Origin: 14-2 sp963628035 | GTDB lineage: Bacteria > Bacillota > Clostridia > Lachnospirales > Lachnospiraceae | Assembly: GCA_963628035.1 (NCBI GenBank) | Contig: CAVGED010000041.1 | Location: 1-64,000, forward strand | DNA: 64,000 nt | Reading direction: 5' to 3' | Shown: positions 1 to 8,163 of the stretch, piece after piece | Layout of the letters: every line of letters starts with the position of its first letter | Position numbering within the stretch: the stretch's first letter is position 1 | Position numbers and translations under genes: made by a program | Notes under the pieces: generated by a model | Database searches by the model: none | What the model was told of the DNA's origin: nothing | The model's input: the letters and a program-made list of their open reading frames with translations, nothing else

Positions 1-39
1 AAGTTCCTATCGTGAAAAGGATAAAATACAAATACCCTT

Positions 40-68
40 TTGACTACCTAATCATAATATGATATAAG
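40..68 (+). promoter_or_regulatory. sigma-A type promoter for plsC
   Basis: TTGACT (40-45) is followed after exactly 17 bases by TATAAG (63-68), a near-consensus vegetative promoter. The plsC ribosome site AAAGGAG and its ATG at 89 follow directly, so the leader is very short. Confidence 0.6.
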
Positions 69-88
69 GGCAAAAGGAGAGTAATGTT

Positions 89-811
89 ATGATTCGTTTT
101 TTTTATGTAATTTTTGTAAATTTGTATCGTATACCTTATATGGTTTCCAAAATGAGACACCAGGCAAACCATCCTGAGAAATATTCGGAGGTAAAACGCT
201 ATAGCCTGGCTCGTCGTGCTTTTACAATGGTGAGGCGTTCCGGGCATGTCCGTACCAAAGCATACGGGAAAGAGAATCTTCCCAAAGAGGGTGGATATGT
301 GATGTTTTCCAATCACCAGGGGAAATATGATGTGCTTGGAATTATGCTTTCCCATAAGGAGCCTTGCTCCTTTGTCATGGACAAGAACAAGTCCAATACG
401 ATTATCGTAAACGAGATCGTGGATCTGGTGCAGGGAAAGCGTCTGGATAAGAATGATGTGCGGCAGGCCTTGACGATCATCAATGAAGTGGCACAGGAAG
501 TGAGAGAGGGGCGAAAGTACATCTTCTTTCCGGAAGGCGGCTATGAGTTTAATAACAGAAATATTATGGGAACCTTCCGGCCGGGCAGCTTTAAATGCGC
601 AGTAAAGGCCAAAGCGCCCATTGTCCCGGTTGCAATAATTGACTCTTACAAGGTATTCAACAGCTTTGCCATCGGCAGGGTAACGACGCAGGTGCATTTC
701 CTGAAGCCTTTCTTCTATGAGGATTACAAAGGCTTAAAAACCACGGAGATCGCGGAGCTGGTGAAGGATCGGATCGGTGAAGTGCTGGCACAGTACAGCT
801 TGGCGAAGTAA
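89..811 (+). CDS. plsC: 1-acyl-sn-glycerol-3-phosphate acyltransferase (PlsC/LPLAT family)
   Basis: A 240-residue acyltransferase expected at the inner face of the membrane, where it makes phosphatidic acid by acylating lysophosphatidic acid. The H-x4-D catalytic motif is NHQGKYD (H76, D81) and the substrate-binding motif FPEGG lies near residues 147-151. A hydrophobic N-terminus (residues 1-20) could associate with the membrane. The length fits the family. The ATG at 89 is preceded by AAAGGAG with good spacing and by a strong promoter. Other LPLAT family members with different acceptors cannot be excluded. Confidence 0.88.
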   Translation: MIRFFYVIFVNLYRIPYMVSKMRHQANHPEKYSEVKRYSLARRAFTMVRRSGHVRTKAYGKENLPKEGGYVMFSNHQGKYDVLGIMLSHKEPCSFVMDKNKSNTIIVNEIVDLVQGKRLDKNDVRQALTIINEVAQEVREGRKYIFFPEGGYEFNNRNIMGTFRPGSFKCAVKAKAPIVPVAIIDSYKVFNSFAIGRVTTQVHFLKPFFYEDYKGLKTTEIAELVKDRIGEVLAQYSLAK

Positions 812-854
812 CTTGCAATCAAAAAGTGAATGTGTTAGACTAAGACACATAAGA

Positions 855-880
855 AGCGCAAATTGATTTTGCGAAGTGAT
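855..880 (+). repeat. copy 1 of a short repeat flanking dtd
   Basis: The 18 bases TTGATTTTGCGAAGTGAT at 863-880 recur exactly at 1427-1444, on the other side of dtd. Here the repeat also forms a small stem, CGCAAA / TTTGCG (857-873). It lies just upstream of the dtd ribosome site. Confidence 0.6.
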
Positions 881-904
881 AAAGTTGTAAGGAGAGCGTA
901 TATT

Positions 905-1354
905 ATGAAATTTGTAATACAGAGAGTTACGGAAGCTTCTGTGCGCATAGACGGCGCGGTGGTCGGCTCCATCGACAGAGGCTTTGTGGTGTTGATTGGT
1001 GTTTCCAATGAGGATAACAGGGAAATTGCCGATAAGATGATTAAAAAGCTGATTGGGCTCAGAATCTTTGATGATGCGGACGGCAAGACCAATCTGGCGT
1101 TGAAGGACGTGGACGGACAGTTATTGTTGATCTCGCAGTTTACCTTGTATGCGGACTGTAAAAAGGGAAACCGTCCTTCCTTTATTAATGCAGGGAATCC
1201 GGTTCTTGCCAATGAGCTGTACGAATATATCATTGCAGAATGTAAAAAAGAGATTCCTGTGGTACAGACCGGAGAATTCGGCGCTGATATGAAGGTATCC
1301 CTGTGCAATGACGGGCCGTTTACCATTGTGCTTGATTCGGAGATCTTAAAGTAG
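905..1354 (+). CDS. dtd: D-aminoacyl-tRNA deacylase
   Basis: A 149-residue Dtd protein that hydrolyses D-amino acids (and glycine mischarged on tRNA-Ala) from tRNA in the cytoplasm, a chirality proofreading step. It starts MKFVIQRV, has the active-site segment SQFTLYAD near residues 78-85 and the C-terminal NDGPFT segment that corresponds to the Gly-Pro motif of the family. The frame is open upstream, but the ATG at 905 matches the family start and follows AAGGAGA. The gene stands alone between plsC and a recombinase and is bracketed by a short repeat. Confidence 0.93.
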   Translation: MKFVIQRVTEASVRIDGAVVGSIDRGFVVLIGVSNEDNREIADKMIKKLIGLRIFDDADGKTNLALKDVDGQLLLISQFTLYADCKKGNRPSFINAGNPVLANELYEYIIAECKKEIPVVQTGEFGADMKVSLCNDGPFTIVLDSEILK

Positions 1355-1409
1355 CTTTAAAGCGGCGCAGAGGACGATAGTTGCTTAAGAGGCTTTCGAA
1401 AGAGATATT

Positions 1410-1445
1410 CATCACTTCGCGAAATGTTGATTTTGCGAAGTGATG
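1410..1445. repeat. hairpin containing copy 2 of the dtd-flanking repeat
   Basis: CATCACTTCGC (1410-1420) and GCGAAGTGATG (1435-1445) form a perfect 11-bp stem with a 14-base loop. The right half carries the same 18 bases found before dtd. No T-run follows on either strand, so a simple intrinsic terminator is not supported. Confidence 0.6.
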
Positions 1446-1548
1446 AGCGAAAAATAATAGAAAGCACGCTTCTCGAACTTCCTATTGTATGAAATAAGAA
1501 TACCTGTCTCTTTTGCCGGGATTTTGATTCACAGAAAGGTTTTATACC

Positions 1549-2622
1549 ATGGAATACACAGAAAAGGTCAATCTGGAAAACAAACGAAAACTAAATGCTC
1601 TGCTGAAGGAACTTCCGAAGTTCTGCAGCGATTATTTCCGGTATCTGGATACCAGGAATACGTCCTCCAGGACACGTTTGGCGTATGCCTATGATCTGCG
1701 TCTGTTTTTCCAGTTTATACAGCAGAATAATCCCGTTTATTCCGGTAAGCCCATGTGCGATATTCCGATTTCGGTGTTGGATCAGCTGACGCCTACCGAT
1801 ATCGAGGAATACCTGGCCTACCTTTCTTTTTATGAAAATAATGACGGAACGGAAAAATCCAATGGGGAAAAGGGAAAATCCAGAAAATTATCTGCCCTTC
1901 GAACCATGTACAATTACTTTTTCAAGAAAGAATTTATCACCACAAACGCGCCGTCCATGATCGACACGCCCAAAAAGCACAAGGACAATATCATCCATCT
2001 GGATAAGGATGAGGTTTCAGATCTGATTACTGCGGCGGAAAACGGAAATTCTCTTACCAAAAGGCAGTTGGATCTGCATGAAAAGACAAAATACCGTGAT
2101 ACTGCTATTCTCACTCTCCTGCTGGGAACAGGTATTCGGGTGTCGGAGTTGGTAGGCCTGGACGTGAAGGATGTGAACTTTAAGTATAATTGTATCCGTG
2201 TGATCCGCAAGGGAGGAAATGAATCTACGGTTTACTTCGGGGATGAGGTTTCAGCAGCTCTGATGGAATACCTTGAACTGGAGCGTGCTTCTCTGGCAGA
2301 AAAAGCTGCACCGGAGCATGCGGACGCGCTGTTTCTCTCCTTAAAGTACAGCCGCCTTACTACCCGCGCCGTGGAGCTGCTGGTGAAGAAATACAGCAGT
2401 GCAGCCAATATCAATAAGAAAATTACGCCCCATAAGCTTCGGAGTACCTATGGTACCAACCTGTATAAAGAAACAGGCGATATCTACCTTGTAGCCGATG
2501 CTCTGGGGCATAAAAGTGTAGAGACTACCAGGCAGCATTACGCAGCCACCGATGATGAACGGCGAAGGCTGGCCGGGAAGTTCTCAGGAAGTATTTTTAA
2601 TCGTGAAAATGATAACCTTTAA
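1549..2622 (+). CDS. tyrosine recombinase (XerC/XerD-like)
   Basis: A 357-residue site-specific recombinase. It has an N-terminal SAM-like DNA-binding domain (about residues 20-130) and a C-terminal catalytic domain with all expected residues: R197 (GTGIRVSE), K221, H295-x2-R298 (HKLR), H321 (LGHKS) and Y331 nucleophile. Its size and architecture resemble Xer proteins rather than large phage integrases, but there is no neighbouring phage or element gene. Whether it resolves chromosome dimers or serves a lost element cannot be told from this window. The ATG at 1549 follows AAAGG. Its stop overlaps the stop of the convergent gene. Confidence 0.85.
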   Translation: MEYTEKVNLENKRKLNALLKELPKFCSDYFRYLDTRNTSSRTRLAYAYDLRLFFQFIQQNNPVYSGKPMCDIPISVLDQLTPTDIEEYLAYLSFYENNDGTEKSNGEKGKSRKLSALRTMYNYFFKKEFITTNAPSMIDTPKKHKDNIIHLDKDEVSDLITAAENGNSLTKRQLDLHEKTKYRDTAILTLLLGTGIRVSELVGLDVKDVNFKYNCIRVIRKGGNESTVYFGDEVSAALMEYLELERASLAEKAAPEHADALFLSLKYSRLTTRAVELLVKKYSSAANINKKITPHKLRSTYGTNLYKETGDIYLVADALGHKSVETTRQHYAATDDERRRLAGKFSGSIFNRENDNL

Positions 2623-3248
2623 ACAAGATACTTCTTCAGTTCAAGATACTTTAAAATCATATCCACACATCCATCGAAGCCTAATTGGCTGCTGTCCAGG
2701 CTCAGATGATAGCTTCTGGCATCGCCCCACTTCTTATTGGAGTAATAATTGTAATAGCTGGCCCGCTTCTTATCCGTCTTGCGCATCATATCTCTGGCCT
2801 TGTCAGCAGTCCAGTCATATGTCTCCATCAAGTGTTTTACCCGGAACTCATCATCTGCATGAATAAATACCTGCAGGCAGCGCTTATGATCCGCTAACGC
2901 ATAATCTGCACAGCGGCCGACGATGATGCAGGATTCCTTTTTGGCCAGGTTCTTGATGGCATCAAACTGCGCCAGGAAAACCTTGTGATTTAAGGGCATA
3001 TCCAGATAAGAGGAAGCCGAATATCCGCTTACGGAATATGTATCCATCACCAGCGAATATAAGAAGCTGTTGGTTGGCTTTTCGTCATGGTTATGGAAGA
3101 TCTCCTCGCACAGCCCGCTCTCTTTGGCGGCCATGGAGAGCAGCTCTTTGTCATAGCAGTTGATTCCAAGCTTCTCGGAAAGCAGCCTTCCGGTATCCAA
3201 TCCACCACTCCCAAATTGTCTTCCGATTGTAATTACATAATTCTCCAT
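2619..3248 (-). CDS. cytidylate kinase-like family protein
   Basis: A 209-residue P-loop protein of the cytidylate-kinase-like group common in Clostridia. The N-terminus ENYVITIGRQFGSGG resembles a nucleotide-binding loop, but lacks the usual GKS/GKT lysine-serine pair, as is typical of this group. Basic residues near 150-165 (KTDKKRASYYNYY) match the lid region. The real substrate is unknown; true CMP kinase activity should not be assumed. The start follows AAGGTGG and has its own promoter at 3280-3308. Its TAA shares bases with the recombinase stop. Confidence 0.82.
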   Translation of the reverse strand: MENYVITIGRQFGSGGLDTGRLLSEKLGINCYDKELLSMAAKESGLCEEIFHNHDEKPTNSFLYSLVMDTYSVSGYSASSYLDMPLNHKVFLAQFDAIKNLAKKESCIIVGRCADYALADHKRCLQVFIHADDEFRVKHLMETYDWTADKARDMMRKTDKKRASYYNYYSNKKWGDARSYHLSLDSSQLGFDGCVDMILKYLELKKYLV

Positions 3249-3279
3249 AGCATAACCACCTTACTGTAATTTTTTCTTA

Positions 3280-3308
3280 AGTATAACATAAAAAAGCGAA
3301 AATGTACA
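3280..3308 (-). promoter_or_regulatory. promoter for the cytidylate kinase-like gene
   Basis: Read on the - strand: TGTACA (3303-3308), 17 bases, then TATACT (3280-3285) preceded by TGT, an extended -10. It lies 32 bases upstream of the start codon. Confidence 0.5.
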
Positions 3309-3312
3309 GCAT

Positions 3313-3347
3313 CAGTTCAGCCATCACCTATGGCGCGGGCTGAACTG
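3313..3347 (-). repeat. dispersed palindrome, copy A (3' of rluD)
   Basis: CAGTTCAGCC (3313-3322) and GGCTGAACTG (3338-3347) form a perfect 10-bp stem with a 15-base loop. It begins 11 bases after the rluD stop codon. Same arms as copies at 20957, 42499 and 46191. It could act as a 3'-end hairpin for rluD mRNA; no clear T-run follows. Confidence 0.75.
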
Positions 3348-3358
3348 GTATTGAACTA

Positions 3359-4309
3359 TTATTTTGGAAGTCGCTTCTCAAGCAGTTCCGTAAAATATTC
3401 CGGCAGAGGCGCCGTGAACTCCATGTATTCCCTTGTAGTTGGATGAATAAAGCCGATCACCATGGCATGAAGTGTCTGCCCTTGCAAAAGAAATCCATCC
3501 TTACCGCTTCCGTAGAGGGGATCTCCCAGCAGAGGGTGGCCGATACTTGCCATATGGACACGGATCTGGTGTGTCCGTCCGGTCTCCAGTTCGAATTCCA
3601 TATAGGTATGCTTTTGAAAATGCGAAAGTACCCGGTAATGTGTCACCGCCGGCTTCCCATTCCGCTCATTGACAGCCATCCGCTTGCGGTCCGCCGGATG
3701 ACGCCCGATGGGGGCATTTATGACACCGGAATCTTCCTTGACATAGCCATTCACGATCCCGCGGTATCTCCGTGTGACGGAATGCTCCTTGATCTGTTCT
3801 GCGATAAACATGTGAGCCGTGTCATTTTTGCAGACGATAAGCGCCCCAGTGGTGTCCATATCGATCCGGTGTACAATTCCGGGGCGGATCTCCCCGTTGA
3901 TGCCGGAAAGACTGTCCTTACAGTGGTACAGAACGGCATTCACCAGCGTCCCGGAATAATGCCCGGCGGAAGGATGTACCACCATTCCCTTCGGCTTATT
4001 TACGATCAGGACATCACTATCCTCGTAAAGGATATCCAGCGGAATATTCTCAGGCAGAATGGCTACTTCCTTCGCCTCCGGGATCGTCAATGAGACCGTA
4101 TCCCCGGGCGCTATACGGTAATTTGCCTTTTGGGGCTGTCCGTTTACCAATACCTGTCCGTCCTTGATCAGCTTCTGAAAAAAAGAGCGCGACAAAGTAT
4201 TCTGAATCTCTGATTTGGGATTCACATTCTCGTAAATATCTGTCAGATATTTGTCCAGCCGTTCATCTGCTTCCTCAACTCCTGCTTCAAATTCCTGGAA
4301 TTGTTCCAT
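3359..4309 (-). CDS. rluD: 23S rRNA pseudouridine synthase, RluA/RluD family
   Basis: A 316-residue RNA modification enzyme. An N-terminal S4 RNA-binding domain (about residues 15-75) is followed by the synthase domain with the catalytic motif HRIDMDTTG, whose aspartate is D150. RluD-family enzymes modify uridines in 23S rRNA; the exact site is not visible from sequence. Start ATG with GGAGAGG upstream. It is the last gene of a run lspA-rluD, the usual order in Firmicutes. The palindrome copy A follows the stop. Confidence 0.9.
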   Translation of the reverse strand: MEQFQEFEAGVEEADERLDKYLTDIYENVNPKSEIQNTLSRSFFQKLIKDGQVLVNGQPQKANYRIAPGDTVSLTIPEAKEVAILPENIPLDILYEDSDVLIVNKPKGMVVHPSAGHYSGTLVNAVLYHCKDSLSGINGEIRPGIVHRIDMDTTGALIVCKNDTAHMFIAEQIKEHSVTRRYRGIVNGYVKEDSGVINAPIGRHPADRKRMAVNERNGKPAVTHYRVLSHFQKHTYMEFELETGRTHQIRVHMASIGHPLLGDPLYGSGKDGFLLQGQTLHAMVIGFIHPTTREYMEFTAPLPEYFTELLEKRLPK

Positions 4310-4347
4310 ACTGCGCCCCTCTCCTGCTGCTATTTGTCTCTGTCACG

Positions 4348-4887
4348 TTATTTTGTCTCTGTCGGTGTTTCCTTATTTTTCGATGGCAGGATACGGTTCA
4401 GATCCTCATCTTTATAATAAAAAAGAAACAACAGCAGAAACAGGATCACAGAGCAGGTCACATAAATGTCCGCAACGTTAAAAATCGGAAAGTTGATCAG
4501 CTCAAAATAAAAGAAATCCACCACATAACCAAGACGCATCCGATCAATAAAGTTTCCGATTGCCCCTGCCATGACACACACGCAAACACACCGAAGCGCC
4601 CGGTAGCGCTTCTCCATAGGCATCCGGTGATAGAACCAGCAGATCAGGGCGAATACCAATACGGTGGTAAGCACCAGCAGAGCCTTCTTCCCCTGCATGA
4701 TCCCAAAGGCAGCCCCTCTGTTCTCTAGATATTGTAACCGGAAGACACCATTCCAGATGATCACATCCTGTCCGCCGTTTGCGGGATTTAAGTGATTCAC
4801 TGCCAGATATTTTGTGATCTGGTCTAACAGTACCAGCACAGCCACAGCCACGACAGCGATGGAAAACTTTTTTATTTTCTGATTCAT
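4348..4887 (-). CDS. lspA: lipoprotein signal peptidase (signal peptidase II)
   Basis: A 179-residue membrane aspartyl protease that cleaves prolipoprotein signal peptides before the lipidated cysteine. Four hydrophobic segments are visible (about 9-27, 68-88, 97-115, 137-157). The catalytic aspartates are D124 (GYVVDFF) and D140 (FNVAD). The frame stays open to 4947, but the ATG at 4887 is preceded by GGAGGCAGGA and gives the normal length, so it is chosen. It precedes rluD in the same operon. Likely substrates in this window include ApbE. Confidence 0.93.
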   Translation of the reverse strand: MNQKIKKFSIAVVAVAVLVLLDQITKYLAVNHLNPANGGQDVIIWNGVFRLQYLENRGAAFGIMQGKKALLVLTTVLVFALICWFYHRMPMEKRYRALRCVCVCVMAGAIGNFIDRMRLGYVVDFFYFELINFPIFNVADIYVTCSVILFLLLFLFYYKDEDLNRILPSKNKETPTETK

Positions 4888-4943
4888 TCCTGCCTCCATT
4901 TTCATGATATGATTTTCAGCCTGATATCGGGTTGGCTGAGCCT

Positions 4944-6044
4944 TCACACAAATAAATAGCGGATTCCCTCCAATATCTGTTCATCTGTCAGGTCTCGCGT
5001 GATATAAGCCTTTCCAGGCGCTTCCAAGAGTATAAACTTAATCTTGCCGGACTCCATCTTCTTATCCAGCTTCGTGGCTGCAAGCACATCCTCCGGAGAG
5101 AATTTGCGGTCAATAGGCACCCGGATCGGAAGATTAAAATTCGTAAGTGTTTGTTCTAACTCTGCCAGTTGATCTGTCCCATAACTGCCGTATTTACTGG
5201 AAATATATGCGGCGCCAACCATTCCAAGGGAGACGCATTCTCCGTGAAGCAGCGAAAAGCCGGACAATTTCTCGATGGCATGTCCAATGGTATGACCGAA
5301 ATTCAGAAGCGCACGCTCTCCCTTCTCCTTAGGATCGCGTTCTACCACATCCCGCTTGATCAGGCAACTGCCGTAAATCATTTCCTCTACCATGTCAAGT
5401 TCGCGGTTTACAATGCGCGCATGTTCTGTTGAAACCCGCGTGTAATAGTCGGCATCCTTGATCTGACCGTGCTTTAATATCTCTCCCATTCCGGCGAAAT
5501 ACTGCTCTGCCGGGAGAGAAGCTAATACAGACAGATTCATATACACCAGCTTTGGCATATAGAATGCTCCAACCATATTCTTATACTGCATAAAATCCAC
5601 GCCGGTTTTTCCGCCGATACTGCTGTCCACCTGCGATAACAATGTTGTCGGCACCTGCACAAAATCAATTCCACGAAGATACGTGGCGGCCGTAAATCCG
5701 GCCAGATCTCCCACCACGCCGCCGCCAAGCGCTACAATCAGATCTCTCCGATCAAAACCATTCTGGATCAGGTGCTCGTAAGCCCCGCCAACCGTGACCG
5801 TATTCTTGCTGGCCTCCCCCGCTGCAAATACGTACGACGTACAAATATCAAAATTTGTCTTCAGCACATTCTTTACGATTTCCAGATACAGAGGAGCAAC
5901 ATTCGAATCTGTAATGATACAGATCTTACGCGCTCCCGTATAACCAAGCTCTTGCAGCAATCCGAGAAGACGTTCAAAGTCCCGTTCCAGATAAATTTCA
6001 TAACAAAGCTTATTCTCATACTTCACAGGAATCGTTTTACTCAT
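4944..6044 (-). CDS. aroB: 3-dehydroquinate synthase
   Basis: A 366-residue NAD- and metal-dependent enzyme of the shikimate pathway, converting DAHP to 3-dehydroquinate. The NAD-binding loop GGGVVGDLAGF lies near residue 106, and the metal ligands fit the motif segments GEILKHG and LNFGHTIGHAIE, with a further His in LLHGE. Start ATG follows GAGGAATAACG. Its place inside a ylmH-lspA-rluD run is unusual, since no other aromatic gene is nearby. Confidence 0.95.
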   Translation of the reverse strand: MSKTIPVKYENKLCYEIYLERDFERLLGLLQELGYTGARKICIITDSNVAPLYLEIVKNVLKTNFDICTSYVFAAGEASKNTVTVGGAYEHLIQNGFDRRDLIVALGGGVVGDLAGFTAATYLRGIDFVQVPTTLLSQVDSSIGGKTGVDFMQYKNMVGAFYMPKLVYMNLSVLASLPAEQYFAGMGEILKHGQIKDADYYTRVSTEHARIVNRELDMVEEMIYGSCLIKRDVVERDPKEKGERALLNFGHTIGHAIEKLSGFSLLHGECVSLGMVGAAYISSKYGSYGTDQLAELEQTLTNFNLPIRVPIDRKFSPEDVLAATKLDKKMESGKIKFILLEAPGKAYITRDLTDEQILEGIRYLFV

Positions 6045-6094
6045 AACGTTATTCCTCTTTCATTTTTTTCAATATAATACAATCTGCCGTTACC

Positions 6095-6847
6095 CTACAC
6101 ATACCGATAAAACTTAAGCTTCAATCTGCCCTTCTTCGTCTCCCCGCATTCCTCCAGAAACCGTATTCTGCCATACCCGCGCACGGAAACGATCTCCTCC
6201 GGTTTACAGGCATAGCTTGCGCTTGCCATCTCTTTCCCGTTCACAAATACGCAGCCCTTCTTGATAAGCTCCAAGGCTGTACTTCTGGAAAGCTTATAAA
6301 CCGCTGCAACTACGCTGTCCAGTCGATTGGAGCTTATTATGCATTCGCATAATTCCATCTCCGGCCGGATATCCGCTTCACTGGCGTCTACTACAGTGAG
6401 TGTCACATTTGTATGGCGGATCCGTGTCAGCTCCTCCATGAGAAATGCAAGAATCCGTCGGTGGCAGAACACGTAAATGCGGTCATCCTTTACCAGGATA
6501 TCGCCCAACTGTCCGCGCTCAATGCCAAGACTCATAAGGCTTCCCAGCACATCACGGTGGGAAAGCTCCTCTGCGAATCTCCGGTTCACCGGTGTGATCG
6601 CACAGCAGGCAATCGGGTGATCCGATGGAAACATAAGAGCATCAGGTAGAAATGCTATCATCTGACGCTCTGCGTGTTCATATCCACCGGACAACTCATA
6701 GCCGGAATATAGATCCGGTATCAGCGCGTGGAAAATATTCTGTTCATTCAAATTCAAAAAATCACTGTAGGTGGCAATTCCCTTCTGGTCCGCCTGACGG
6801 GACAAATCCACCAGATGCCTTGCCAGAATTTCTTCTTCCCGTGTCAT
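6095..6847 (-). CDS. ylmH: YlmH family RNA-binding protein
   Basis: A 250-residue protein of the YlmH group. The C-terminal S4 RNA-binding domain spans about residues 175-240 (SRSTALELIKKGCVFVNGKE), and the N-terminal two thirds form the YlmH-specific region. In Bacillus the gene sits in the sepF cluster downstream of ftsZ. YlmH proteins have been linked to rescue of stalled ribosomes (established for B. subtilis as far as I recall). It directly follows sepF here; ylmG and divIVA, often neighbours, are absent. Confidence 0.85.
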   Translation of the reverse strand: MTREEEILARHLVDLSRQADQKGIATYSDFLNLNEQNIFHALIPDLYSGYELSGGYEHAERQMIAFLPDALMFPSDHPIACCAITPVNRRFAEELSHRDVLGSLMSLGIERGQLGDILVKDDRIYVFCHRRILAFLMEELTRIRHTNVTLTVVDASEADIRPEMELCECIISSNRLDSVVAAVYKLSRSTALELIKKGCVFVNGKEMASASYACKPEEIVSVRGYGRIRFLEECGETKKGRLKLKFYRYV

Positions 6848-6858
6848 AAAGGCATACC

Positions 6859-7413
6859 TTAATAATCCATCTTGATGGAAGACGTGTCAAAGGCATCCGC
6901 AATATTCAGAAAATCGCCGGATATATCTACATTGGGTGGAGTGATGATAAATATGTAATTGGAGATCTTCTGCAGATTTCCACTGATGGCATAGCAGGAA
7001 CCCGATGTAAAATCAATGATCCGCTGGGCAATCTCCAGATTCAGTCCTTCTACGTTTAAAACTACCGTCCGGTTCGACAATAAGGTGTCTGTGATCTCTC
7101 TCGCATCCTCCACGGAGTTTGGTTTAATTACGCACACTTCCATTCCACTGCTCTGCTTTCTGGTAGCCCTTGTTATGGGGGTCACCTTCGGTGATGTTTT
7201 TACTGGCTTCTCTTTGACGGATGTCACCTTGCGGTCTTCTTCGTAGAAATTATCCTCCTGCTGGTGTTCCTTTTCTTTCTTGCGCTTATTCTTTCTTACC
7301 GGCTTTTCCTCTTCCTCATACTCTTCATCGTCATAATAATCTTCGTTGTAAAAGTCATCCTCGTCATCCGGATTCAGCCGCATTACATTAAGAAATTTAT
7401 CCAACACACTCAT
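6859..7413 (-). CDS. sepF: cell division protein SepF
   Basis: A 184-residue FtsZ-associated protein that anchors the Z ring to the membrane. A short N-terminal helix (MSVLDKFLNVMRL) fits the membrane-binding amphipathic helix. Residues about 14-90 are a long acidic then basic, low-complexity linker (runs of D/E/Y followed by RKNKRKKEK). The folded SepF core covers about 90-184, with the typical segment RTVVLNVEGLN. Start ATG follows AAGGGAG. Gene order yggS-sepF-ylmH is the conserved division cluster. Confidence 0.92.
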   Translation of the reverse strand: MSVLDKFLNVMRLNPDDEDDFYNEDYYDDEEYEEEEKPVRKNKRKKEKEHQQEDNFYEEDRKVTSVKEKPVKTSPKVTPITRATRKQSSGMEVCVIKPNSVEDAREITDTLLSNRTVVLNVEGLNLEIAQRIIDFTSGSCYAISGNLQKISNYIFIITPPNVDISGDFLNIADAFDTSSIKMDY

Positions 7414-7430
7414 GATAATTCTCCCTTAAA

Positions 7431-8129
7431 TTATTTATTGTAATTTCTTTCACCAAAAATTCCGGTTCCGACCCGCACCATAGTAGCGCCTTCTTCAATT
7501 GCAACCATATAGTCGCCGGTCATTCCCATGGACAAAACATCCATATCTACATTATCAATGTTTTTTTCCTTTATGTCAACAGATAATTTCTTCATTTTTC
7601 GAAAAAATACGCGGTTTTCTTCCGCATTTTCTACAAATGGAGCGATGGTCATCAATCCGCGGATATGAAGTCCGGGCAATTTGGAAATATCTGTCACCAG
7701 AGCAGTCGCTGCTTCACCGGAAATCCCGAATTTGGATTCCTCCGCTGCGATATTCACCTCTACCAGAATATCCACCGTTACCTGTTTTTTTACTGCCTGT
7801 CGGCTGATCTCCTCCGCCAGCGCCAGGGAATCCACGGAATGAATGAGCGTCACTTTATCGACAATATATTTCACCTTATTCCGCTGCAGGTGTCCGATCA
7901 TATGCCAATGGATATCCTTCGGCAGTACCTCATACTTCTCGGTCAGCTCCTGTACCTTATTTTCACCAAACTCCCGAACTCCGGCCCCATAAACCACTTC
8001 AAGATCCGACACCGGCTTTGTCTTGCTGACCGCGATCAACGTCACCTCAGAGGCTTCACGTCCCGCACGCTGGCAGGCCATTTCTATATTCTTCTGTACG
8101 AGCTTAAGATTTTCTTCCAACAATTCCAT
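7431..8129 (-). CDS. YggS family pyridoxal phosphate homeostasis protein
   Basis: A 232-residue PLP-binding protein of the YggS/PROSC family. The PLP lysine is K36 in TLIAVSKTKPV, and the phosphate-binding loop MGMTGDY is near residue 202. Members bind PLP and affect vitamin B6 and amino-acid balance without a known catalytic reaction. It sits upstream of sepF as in many Gram-positives. Start ATG; the upstream ribosome site is GAAAGGTTGG. Confidence 0.92.
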   Translation of the reverse strand: MELLEENLKLVQKNIEMACQRAGREASEVTLIAVSKTKPVSDLEVVYGAGVREFGENKVQELTEKYEVLPKDIHWHMIGHLQRNKVKYIVDKVTLIHSVDSLALAEEISRQAVKKQVTVDILVEVNIAAEESKFGISGEAATALVTDISKLPGLHIRGLMTIAPFVENAEENRVFFRKMKKLSVDIKEKNIDNVDMDVLSMGMTGDYMVAIEEGATMVRVGTGIFGERNYNK

Positions 8130-8163
8130 TTGTAATCCAACCTTTCATTATTATTGTCCGTCA

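Noticed and set aside
1475..1505. dif-like sequence upstream of the recombinase (ACTTCCTAT...)
   Set aside because: Only the left half resembles a Firmicutes dif site; the right half does not fit. A similar TTCCTAT at positions 4-10 is too short to count.
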